A stretch of DNA of 14,803 nt from Clostridium_B lapidicellarium (lineage in GTDB: Bacteria; Bacillota; Clostridia; Clostridiales; Clostridiaceae). The notes beneath the pieces are model-generated. The model searched no databases, was not told the DNA's origin, and saw only the letters and a program-made list of their open reading frames with translations. Shown piece after piece: positions 9,362 through 14,803 of this stretch (positions are counted from its first letter, which is position 1; the number at the start of each line of letters is the position of its first letter). The stretch covers positions 1-14,803 of the forward strand of contig NZ_JBGFFE010000038.1 of NCBI RefSeq assembly GCF_041224415.1. The letters are read 5' to 3'. A program made the translations under genes and the position numbers.

Positions 9362-10120
9362 TCAATTTATCCATACAATTGAAGTACCATCATTTAATTC
9401 TATAGACTGATTTATTTTTACCTTCATAGTCGTGCCATTCAAATTCACCAAAACATCATTTAACCCATTTTGGGTTATCTCCCTATTATTATCAAACTCG
9501 GCAGGAATTTTTTCCTTAATAAGCTGCAATGGCTCATTCATTTCATCATCAATTATTAATTCCAGTTTTCTATTCATCGGAATAATTGAATTCATCATTT
9601 TTATTTCCTCTTCATGCTGCTCACCTTCAAAAATGCCACAAGGCTCTATCCATCCAAGGTTAAAAGCAGTCCCTAATCCTATGGATATTCCCTTGCTCAA
9701 ATATATAGGTTCATTGTACCTACACATATTCAATATTTTTTTCATTATCAAATCATCCTTATGATGAACCCATATTTGATAACATAAACAATTATCTCTT
9801 ATATTTTGAGGTACAATAAATTCAAGATTTGTCTGACTGTGATTCTCTTGACTCCCATTAAAATCATTTTTTCCTTTAATCATAAGATAATTCAATTTCT
9901 GCATAATTTTTTTCAATGGATTGCAAATAGCAATCGCAATATCACACTCGTCTAAAGAAAAATCCTGATAATAAGTATCCCTTTCATAGCCAATTAAACC
10001 AGCTATAATCCCTGTCACAGTTGTTCTTGGAGGTACATAATAAGATAAAGCAGTTGAATTTGAATAATATTTTCTAAAATGGGCCATTTTCCCTTTTAGG
10101 TAAAAAGAAAATATTTTCAT
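9362..10120 (-). CDS. cas5: Type I-B Cascade subunit Cas5
   Basis: A 252-residue RAMP-fold protein. The N-terminal part MKIFSFYLKGKMAHFRKYY followed by PPRTTVTGIIAGLIGYERD is the signature of Cas5 of types I-B and related subtypes. A later glycine-rich stretch, GISIGLGTAFNLGW (about residue 155), fits the RAMP loop. Known role: it caps the crRNA 5' handle and links Cas7 to Cas8. Unlike Cas5 of type I-C, I-B Cas5 is not known to cut pre-crRNA, which matters because no cas6 is visible here. The ATG lies 4 bp after the cas7 stop, and the ribosome binding site GGAGGAG is formed by the last cas7 codons, so coupling is likely. Confidence 0.95.
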   Translation of the reverse strand: MKIFSFYLKGKMAHFRKYYSNSTALSYYVPPRTTVTGIIAGLIGYERDTYYQDFSLDECDIAIAICNPLKKIMQKLNYLMIKGKNDFNGSQENHSQTNLEFIVPQNIRDNCLCYQIWVHHKDDLIMKKILNMCRYNEPIYLSKGISIGLGTAFNLGWIEPCGIFEGEQHEEEIKMMNSIIPMNRKLELIIDDEMNEPLQLIKEKIPAEFDNNREITQNGLNDVLVNLNGTTMKVKINQSIELNDGTSIVWIN

Positions 10121-10124
10121 AATA

Positions 10125-11183
10125 TTACTCCTCCATATTCTTTACAGGTGATAATAAATCTACATCCTCAAATTTAGGAATATTTATAAAATTATTTTTA
10201 TCTATAATTGGATTGAGCCAACCTACCATATCTTTTATATATCCCTTACTTCTTAAAAGATCAATTACATTGGAAAGTTCAGCAAAATCTACTTTTAAAT
10301 CATTCAATGATCTTATAGGCTTGTCTTCATCGTAGGTTACTTTTATAAACCTTCTCAAATCCCCAAGATATCCATCAAATTCAGGTTTATACACTATTTC
10401 AAAATAAAATAATGGAAATTGGCCCTGCTTGCTATCCGTTTTATTAGCCATGATACTCTGAACAATTGCTTTTCTGAATATGTCCAGATCTTTAACCGTC
10501 ATGCCTGTCTTCTTTGCACTATATTTATTTACTGTACCATAATGGGCTACAAGAGCATAATATATCTTATATTTATTTCCAAATGTAGAGTTATCATTAT
10601 TCATTATTGAAGTTATACTATTGGACTTAACAAGTTCCACAGGATGGAGTGAATATCCCCAATTCATTTGAACAGGTCCCGTATATGTTTTATTTACATT
10701 TTTAACTGCCATGGCACTTCCAAAAAGTCTTATATCAATCAGCTCTTTTTTGACTATTTCTGTTAAAAAAATATCATTAAATTTTGATAATTCCCTTTTT
10801 TTCTTTTTATCATTCGCCGCTTTTTCATAGTTTTCCTTAAAATTTTTATCAGGATATCCTAATGTATCCCACGCTTTTTTCACTTCAGCATTTTCCTTAA
10901 AAAGTCCCTGAATTTTACCATTATCACTGAACCACCTATCTCTAATATGTTCAAACATCGTATCCATATCAACATTCTTATTATCAATCATATCTATAAA
11001 TATAGAAAATCCTTTATTTTTGAGAAAATCCCTAATGTCCCTTTTCCTTCTTGCATCACTCACAAGTAAGGTGTTTGTCTCATAATCCATCCTCGGTTTA
11101 TTCTCCTGATCAGGATCTCCGTTACAATTGGAAAATATTCCTTCAAATCCAAATAAAAAATCACTGTTATTGTTAATAATCAT
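10125..11183 (-). CDS. cas7: Type I-B Cascade backbone subunit Cas7 (Csh2 family)
   Basis: A 352-residue protein recognised by the Csh2 signature near the N terminus: FLFGFEGIFSNCNGDPDQEN, then PRMDYETNTLLVSDARRKRD. A second block, DIRLFGSAMAVKN followed by GPVQMNWGYSLHPVE, is also typical. Known role: several copies coat the crRNA spacer to form the Cascade backbone. Residues about 65-140, between RDIRDFL and the DIRLFG block, form a long charged, lysine-rich stretch that appears larger than in the roughly 300-residue relatives I recall. It may enlarge the thumb or another exposed loop. The ATG is 2 bp after the cas8b stop, with GAGGG upstream inside the cas8b end. Confidence 0.96.
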   Translation of the reverse strand: MIINNNSDFLFGFEGIFSNCNGDPDQENKPRMDYETNTLLVSDARRKRDIRDFLKNKGFSIFIDMIDNKNVDMDTMFEHIRDRWFSDNGKIQGLFKENAEVKKAWDTLGYPDKNFKENYEKAANDKKKKRELSKFNDIFLTEIVKKELIDIRLFGSAMAVKNVNKTYTGPVQMNWGYSLHPVELVKSNSITSIMNNDNSTFGNKYKIYYALVAHYGTVNKYSAKKTGMTVKDLDIFRKAIVQSIMANKTDSKQGQFPLFYFEIVYKPEFDGYLGDLRRFIKVTYDEDKPIRSLNDLKVDFAELSNVIDLLRSKGYIKDMVGWLNPIIDKNNFINIPKFEDVDLLSPVKNMEE

Positions 11184-11185
11184 AA

Positions 11186-11632
11186 CTATTTTCCCTCACT
11201 TTCATTATCTTTTAATTCTTTATTTTGTTTTTTTGTATTACCTACCATGTAAGAATATCCTGCCATAATATAAAATACATTGGCCTGATCGCTCAATGTC
11301 CATCTTTTACCCAATGTTCCAGAATATAAATGAAATCTATTCATATATGCTTCATTAAATATATCTAATGCATTATACTGGTTTAATCTTTCAACAACAT
11401 CATTATATAATCTATAAATCTCTGAACACTTCATGCCCTGAAATTGTATCTTCTTAAGTATGGGTTTGGTCTTATGCCCACGTTTCCATTGTTCATAAGC
11501 CACTTTATCAATTAATATGCCTAAATAAAATAATGCTTTCGCATCATTTGAAAACTTTTGTGAATACAAAAATTCTTCAATCTCATTTACCGACTTATTA
11601 ACATCATCTGATATAGTATTTATATTACCCAT
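11186..11632 (-). CDS. cas11b: Putative Cas11b small subunit from an internal start in cas8b
   Basis: Codon 528 of cas8b is an in-frame ATG (11630-11632) preceded by AGGAG (11642-11646, 9 bases away) and AAGGAT (11636-11641). This is as good a ribosome binding site as any in the operon and lies in the middle of a coding sequence. The product would be 148 residues, mostly helical in appearance, beginning MGNINTISDDVNKSVNEIEE. Known: in type I-B and some other type I systems the small subunit Cas11 is translated from within the large-subunit gene, and several copies form the belly of Cascade. That this site is used here is inference; no separate cas11 gene is present in the operon. Confidence 0.7.
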   Translation of the reverse strand: MGNINTISDDVNKSVNEIEEFLYSQKFSNDAKALFYLGILIDKVAYEQWKRGHKTKPILKKIQFQGMKCSEIYRLYNDVVERLNQYNALDIFNEAYMNRFHLYSGTLGKRWTLSDQANVFYIMAGYSYMVGNTKKQNKELKDNESEGK

Positions 11633-13213
11633 TTTATCCTTCTCCTCTCCGTTAAAAACTTCTTTATTTAATAATTTCAATTCCTGTAATGATTTAAAAA
11701 ATGCAATATATTTCATAGTGACATTTTGAATAAAATAATCCCTATAATTTCCTGAATCATTTCGTTTATAATTCTGTAATTTCATATTTCTATAATTATC
11801 CATTAATTTCTTGTCCAATTGTTTGCAGCCTTTTTCCATAGCTTCATTTGCATATGAATATATATTCTCGCTGTCTATTATTTCACCACATAAAATTGAT
11901 TTATATAAATCTAAGACTCGTCCAATATTTATCTGATTATGCTTTTTATCTTCACGTACAGGAATTATTCTATATACATCACTTATATGCATAGTATTAG
12001 TTTTTTCTCCATATCTAAGTGAATTATTGCTTAAAGATCGAATTATCTTTTCAATTCTGAGTGTTGGTACATCTTCTATAGTTTCAATTACATCAATCGA
12101 ATTTCCATCTGTTCTATATACTATAAAATTAACGCTATAGAATTTGACAACATCAAATACACTTGAATCCTTAGTATTTTCAATGAAATCCTCGGCTTCT
12201 GTACCATTAAACAATAAATCCACCTTATTTTTTAGTTTATAAATCTTTTCATAATCAAAATTATTATCTATCCCCTCCGGCAAAATAAATGTGGATTCAC
12301 CCGCAAGCTTTCCAACAAATTTTTGATTTATAATATTAGCCCCATGCATCAATTTTTTATAACAATTCTGACAAAATGAATAATTATCATCATGGTTGAA
12401 ATTTTTACTTATCTGAGAATAGTTTTTAGTAGTTATAGTAAATACTTTATTTATATTCACCCTTGTAAATTTCCCTGAATATTCAGAATTTACATTTGTT
12501 ACATTTTCACCACAAATATAACAAACTCTGCTTTTATTATCTTTTCTCTTGGTATTATTATCTTCAAGATTCAAAGCAATTTTAATAAGTTTTAGATAAT
12601 CTTTATGTTGAGAAATAATTATCTCATTTTTATCTTTAACAATAGTAGGAACAATTATGGTAAATTTATTTTTTTTATTATTGTTATCTATAAATTCTCT
12701 AACAAAATTATCAAAACTTACCTTCTTTTTATCAATAAATAAATTTTTTTGCTCTAAAACAATATCTCTATCCTCATATCCCTTAATCTTGTTTAAATTT
12801 ACACTACCCTGACCCTTTTTATTTTTAATTTTAATCAAATTTCCTTTATCAAGAAGTTTTAACAATTCAGCTAACTTGCACTCTCCCATATCATATCTAT
12901 TAAGACAGTTATATAAATCACTAAAACTACTTCCCAAAAGATAATTTAAACTTTTTATATCTCTAGTCATATAAAATTGTGCAGCCGCCGCAGGATTATT
13001 TTTAAAATAATAATATTTATAACATGACTCTTCAGTATATGGCTCTTTAACATCAAAATATATATCGTTACCATCAATATCAAATGTTAAATAAACTACA
13101 AATGGATTATCACCATCTTTTATATTAATCTTCTTAACTATGGAAGAATATTCATTTTGATTTTCATTTTCACAACTTGAACCTATATAAGCTGTTATAA
13201 AAGGTATATTCAT
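11186..13213 (-). CDS. cas8b: Type I-B Cascade large subunit Cas8b (Csh1/TM1802 family)
   Basis: A 675-residue protein that I assign from its position as first gene before csh2 and from its zinc-ribbon pattern: Cys231-x2-Cys234 (RVCYICGEN) and Cys281-x2-Cys284 (FCQNCYKK), as in Csh1/TM1802 proteins. Known role: it recognises the PAM, anchors the 5' end of the crRNA and recruits Cas3. The sequence is extremely AT-rich, with long runs of Lys and Asn. The ATG at 13213 has a strong GGAGGTGA (13225-13232) upstream. The last 148 residues seem to be made separately as Cas11b from an internal start (see that entry). Family sequences diverge strongly, so residue-level function cannot be read beyond the zinc site. 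Confidence 0.9.
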   Translation of the reverse strand: MNIPFITAYIGSSCENENQNEYSSIVKKINIKDGDNPFVVYLTFDIDGNDIYFDVKEPYTEESCYKYYYFKNNPAAAAQFYMTRDIKSLNYLLGSSFSDLYNCLNRYDMGECKLAELLKLLDKGNLIKIKNKKGQGSVNLNKIKGYEDRDIVLEQKNLFIDKKKVSFDNFVREFIDNNNKKNKFTIIVPTIVKDKNEIIISQHKDYLKLIKIALNLEDNNTKRKDNKSRVCYICGENVTNVNSEYSGKFTRVNINKVFTITTKNYSQISKNFNHDDNYSFCQNCYKKLMHGANIINQKFVGKLAGESTFILPEGIDNNFDYEKIYKLKNKVDLLFNGTEAEDFIENTKDSSVFDVVKFYSVNFIVYRTDGNSIDVIETIEDVPTLRIEKIIRSLSNNSLRYGEKTNTMHISDVYRIIPVREDKKHNQINIGRVLDLYKSILCGEIIDSENIYSYANEAMEKGCKQLDKKLMDNYRNMKLQNYKRNDSGNYRDYFIQNVTMKYIAFFKSLQELKLLNKEVFNGEEKDKMGNINTISDDVNKSVNEIEEFLYSQKFSNDAKALFYLGILIDKVAYEQWKRGHKTKPILKKIQFQGMKCSEIYRLYNDVVERLNQYNALDIFNEAYMNRFHLYSGTLGKRWTLSDQANVFYIMAGYSYMVGNTKKQNKELKDNESEGK
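11636..11646 (-). promoter_or_regulatory. Internal ribosome binding site for Cas11b
   Basis: On the minus strand GGAGAGGAGAAGGAT precedes ATG at a suitable distance. It encodes the ordinary residues NGEEKDK of Cas8b, yet it contains two overlapping Shine-Dalgarno cores in a gene otherwise made of A- and T-rich codons. Confidence 0.65.
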
Positions 13214-13301
13214 TTATATTTATCTCACCTCCAACACTTAATTTTTACAAAAATACTTTATAAACAAAATATTTAGTGATATTAATTAAATTTATTTTCC
13301 T

Positions 13302-13329
13302 ATATTAAGTATTCTATTCTATTATTCAA
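13302..13329 (-). promoter_or_regulatory. Candidate cas operon promoter
   Basis: On the minus strand TTGAAT (13329-13324), a 16-bp spacer and TAATAT (13307-13302) give a modest match to a housekeeping promoter, about 80-90 bp upstream of the cas8b start. The region 13214-13383 is so AT-rich that chance matches are expected. The main argument is that the terminator at 13384-13423 leaves the operon needing its own promoter here. Confidence 0.3.
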
Positions 13330-13383
13330 AATCCTTTATAAATATATCTAATATTACAAATTATTTAAAATATTTCCCTAGTT

Positions 13384-13423
13384 AAAAAAACTTCTGAAAA
13401 AATAATTTCTCAGAAGTTTTTTT
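13384..13423. terminator. Bidirectional terminator between hepT-mntA and the cas operon
   Basis: A7-CTTCTGA (13384-13397) pairs perfectly with TCAGAAG-T7 (13410-13423) around a 12-nt loop, giving a 14-bp stem with T runs in both reading directions. On the minus strand it ends the hepT-mntA transcript about 90 bp after the mntA stop and insulates the cas operon. Confidence 0.85.
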
Positions 13424-13512
13424 GTTAAATATGATGTTTTTTTCACAAATACATTATTCGACTTACTTATATATTAAACCCATTCTGCTTTTTCTCTACA
13501 AGATTGGATTCT

Positions 13513-13908
13513 TTAAAGAGCTGCAAAATAATCCCTCTCAAATTTATCCAAATAATATTTCTTGTCTCCATAATTATCTATTACATATTCTATATAATCA
13601 CATACTTTAATATAATCTGCCTCGTATAAGTTTCTACCTTTTATAGCTTTAAATTGAAGAGTGATTGGTGCTTTTCTCAAATTTATAGTGTCGATATTTT
13701 CTATATTGAGTATCTCTGTAATATCACAGGCAAATTTCATCTCTTCTAAATCATCTATATCTCTATCAAAAAGTATAACAAAGTCAATGTCACTATCTTC
13801 TCTTTGGTATTTAGTTCCATAAGACCCTACTATCCACACCCCCAAAATATCAGGCTGCTTACTAAAAAATCTTTTTAAATCTTCTATTTTATTTTCTATA
13901 TTCAGCAA
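13513..13908 (-). CDS. mntA: MNT-domain antitoxin (minimal nucleotidyltransferase), MntA type
   Basis: A 131-residue protein of the minimal nucleotidyltransferase family. It shows the motif G-S-x10-D-x-D: GSYGT at residues 28-32 and DSDIDF with the two aspartates at 40 and 42. Further on, IDTINLRKAP matches the family's third conserved segment, though the second of its usual two acidic residues is Asn. Known role: MntA-type antitoxins neutralise their HEPN partner HepT by adding AMP to a tyrosine. I chose the TTG at 13908 because GGTGGTGA lies 4 bases upstream; an upstream in-frame TTG at 13929 would add seven residues but has no ribosome binding site. The gene follows hepT, whose product appears inactive, so the antitoxin may now have no active partner here. 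Confidence 0.85.
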   Translation of the reverse strand: MLNIENKIEDLKRFFSKQPDILGVWIVGSYGTKYQREDSDIDFVILFDRDIDDLEEMKFACDITEILNIENIDTINLRKAPITLQFKAIKGRNLYEADYIKVCDYIEYVIDNYGDKKYYLDKFERDYFAAL

Positions 13909-13948
13909 ATTATCACCACCAATTTTCAATATATTTTTTTGAATTCAA

Positions 13949-14376
13949 TTAAAGGCTGATATCTTTAACTATCGTTTTAATAAAAGCTTCAAGATCCCTT
14001 AAATTATTTTGAATTATCTCATAGATCATCCCATTGTTAATATCAAAATACATATAAAAAATTCTATTCCTAGACTTTACCATAGTGAAGTAGGTATTTA
14101 TATATTTTTTTCAATAATGCCATGCTCTGCAAGTATCTCAAAGCTTTCCTTATTGGTTTCCGGCCTTCCCCACCTGTTTCTAGCTATTATATGATTACTT
14201 ATATCAATCATTGCCTCAATTGTCACCTGTAATAAATATTTGGCACTATCTACATTTCTAAAATCTTTTACAAATATATCTCTATCAATTTTTCGCAGTC
14301 TATTTAATTTTTCCAGGTTATCCTGCATAAACATTATCCTTTGTTTTACTTTAGGTAAATCGATATTATTAATCAT
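13949..14376 (-). pseudogene. hepT: HEPN toxin HepT, frameshifted and with altered active site
   Basis: The intact N-terminal part (92 codons, stop at 14098) begins MINNIDLPKVKQRIMFMQDN, a HepT/DUF86 protein. It stops early just after a run of seven A. Adding one A to the run restores the frame and gives a 142-residue protein, the usual HepT size, ending MIYEIIQNNLRDLEAFIK and closing at a TAA at 13949-13951. The restored part holds the HEPN active-site motif, normally R-x4-H-x-Y, but here RNRIFYMY: Tyr replaces the catalytic His, while the final Tyr (the AMP acceptor in studied pairs) is kept. Known: HepT is an RNase toxin. Two independent lesions point to a dead toxin. A sequencing error in the A run could explain the frameshift but not the His change. 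The ATG has AGGGGAT upstream. Confidence 0.85.
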
Positions 14377-14510
14377 AAATTATCCCCTTATTCATTTTAA
14401 CTAAACAAATATATTATCAAAATAAAATCTCTTTTCCTGTTCTTCACTTTAAATAAACTACAGCAAACTTTATACTAACGTATTAAATTTAACTGGATAG
14501 AACAAAAAAC
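14377..14510. other. AT-rich intergenic region
   Basis: No gene and no further CRISPR repeat is visible here. It presumably carries the hepT promoter, but I find no convincing one. Bases 14474-14510 occupy the place where a spacer of the decayed array would have been, with no repeat on its far side. Confidence 0.5.
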
Positions 14511-14540
14511 ATTACAATTCCTCATTATATATTCTAAAAC
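14511..14540 (-). repeat. Solitary degenerate CRISPR repeat
   Basis: It matches the array repeat at 25 of 30 positions, with differences at positions 1, 4, 15, 18 and 19 of the plus-strand repeat. The last 11 bases, TATTCTAAAAC, are intact. On the minus strand the handle reads ATTGTAAT instead of ATTGAAAC. It adjoins a leader copy on its right, exactly as the newest repeat does in the main array. Confidence 0.9.
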
Positions 14541-14690
14541 CATTAAGTATAAAATACATCAGTTTGTTCAGAATTGCAATATTTAGAAAAATTTCAAAAA
14601 CCAATCTCAGGCTATCAATTAACTGCAGATATAAAAATCGTTGACTCTAGATAATTTTTACTCTATTAAGGGTCAACGACAGAGTATTAA
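14541..14690 (-). promoter_or_regulatory. Degenerate second copy of the CRISPR leader
   Basis: It aligns with 4871-5025 along its whole length apart from a 12-bp gap, in the same orientation. Conserved parts are a TTGCAA-N17-TATTTT promoter (14579-14551), ATCTCAGG, the 23-bp block at 14616-14638, and the hairpin arms. Weaker similarity in AT-rich DNA may continue to about 14745. It is probably the remains of a second array that has lost its spacers. Confidence 0.85.
14640..14677 (-). terminator. Hairpin of the second leader, covarying with the first
   Basis: GTTGACTC (14640-14647) pairs with GGGTCAAC (14670-14677). Compared with the active leader, position 3 of the stem changed C to T on one arm and G to A on the other, keeping the pair. 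Position 7 became T opposite G. The loop has the same 22-nt length. On the minus strand a T-rich tract follows. Confidence 0.55.
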
Positions 14691-14747
14691 ATAATAAATT
14701 AACTCACTGATATTTTAAAAATATTATAGAAAAAGTTTACAATTTTG

Positions 14748-14803
14748 CCCCCCCAGTTGGGAACGTTCATAGATTTGTGTAAAATAGAATAGATAGAGTA
14801 AAA
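14748..14803. mobile_element. Possible IS256-family terminal inverted repeat at the window edge
   Basis: After a run of seven C, the sequence GGGAACGTTCATAGATTTG followed by TGTAAAATAG resembles the ends of IS256-family elements, which commonly contain TTTGTGTAAA or a close variant. The similarity to the CRISPR leader stops near here. No transposase is inside the window, so this rests on memory of the family ends only. Confidence 0.3.

Noticed and set aside
5083..13213. Assignment to type I-C, where Cas5 itself would process pre-crRNA and explain the missing cas6
   Set aside because: Cas7 carries Csh2 signatures, the large subunit has the Csh1-type zinc pattern, and the repeat ends in the I-B handle ATTGAAAC; these fit type I-B, not I-C.
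13422..13610. Plus-strand open frame near the bidirectional terminator, and another at 14009-14194
   Set aside because: They lie opposite mntA and hepT, lack ribosome binding sites and have the composition expected of shadows of AT-rich genes.
14390..14420. TTGATA-N15-TAAAAT as a hepT promoter
   Set aside because: Spacing is too short and the -10 would lie only about five bases from the ribosome binding site, leaving no room for a transcript start.
14435..14470. Possible second degenerate repeat left of the solo repeat (TTCTTCACT resembles TTCCTCACT)
   Set aside because: Only the central nine bases agree; the rest does not match and the implied spacer would be too long (over 45 bp).

Overview
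The window looks like a chromosomal segment of a low-GC Gram-positive anaerobe, most likely a Clostridium-like Firmicute. I infer this from the strongly AT-rich coding sequence, purine-rich GGAGG-type ribosome binding sites before almost every gene, and the CRISPR subtype. When transcribed, the CRISPR repeat ends in ATTGAAAC, the 8-nt handle typical of clostridial type I-B systems.

Layout from left to right: (1) A CRISPR array at 55-4870 has 73 identical 30-bp repeats and 72 spacers of 34-40 bp. It reads on the minus strand, so its newest end is on the right. (2) The leader at 4871-5082 holds a promoter close to the first repeat and a hairpin terminator for the cas operon. (3) A minus-strand cas operon at 5083-13213, in transcription order cas8b (Csh1/TM1802 type), cas7 (Csh2), cas5, cas3, cas4, cas1, cas2, has very short gaps and no internal terminator that I can see. 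An in-frame start with an excellent ribosome binding site inside cas8b probably yields the small subunit Cas11b. No cas6 is present, although the pre-crRNA nuclease usually sits just upstream of cas8b. (4) A perfect bidirectional terminator (13384-13423) separates the operon from (5) a minus-strand HEPN/MNT toxin-antitoxin pair. The mntA antitoxin is intact. The hepT toxin is broken by a 1-nt frameshift in an A run and also has Tyr in place of its catalytic His. (6) At 14511-14690 there is a second, diverged copy of the CRISPR leader with one degenerate repeat, in the same orientation as the active leader. (7) The last ~50 bp may be the terminal inverted repeat of an IS256-family element.

How it works together: cas1, cas2 and cas4 select and insert new spacers at the leader end. 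The array is transcribed leftward and must be cut by a Cas6 encoded elsewhere. Cas8b, Cas7, Cas5 and Cas11b form the Cascade surveillance complex, and Cas3 (HD nuclease plus helicase) degrades the target.

The least ordinary aspects are evolutionary. The whole cas operon and the toxin-antitoxin pair lie between two direct copies of a leader-repeat unit. The solo copy acts as a built-in comparison that shows which leader parts are conserved: a TTGCAA-N17-TATTYT promoter, a 23-nt identical block, and a hairpin with a compensatory base change. Base composition also shifts at the cas3/cas4 boundary, which suggests that the adaptation and interference modules have different histories.
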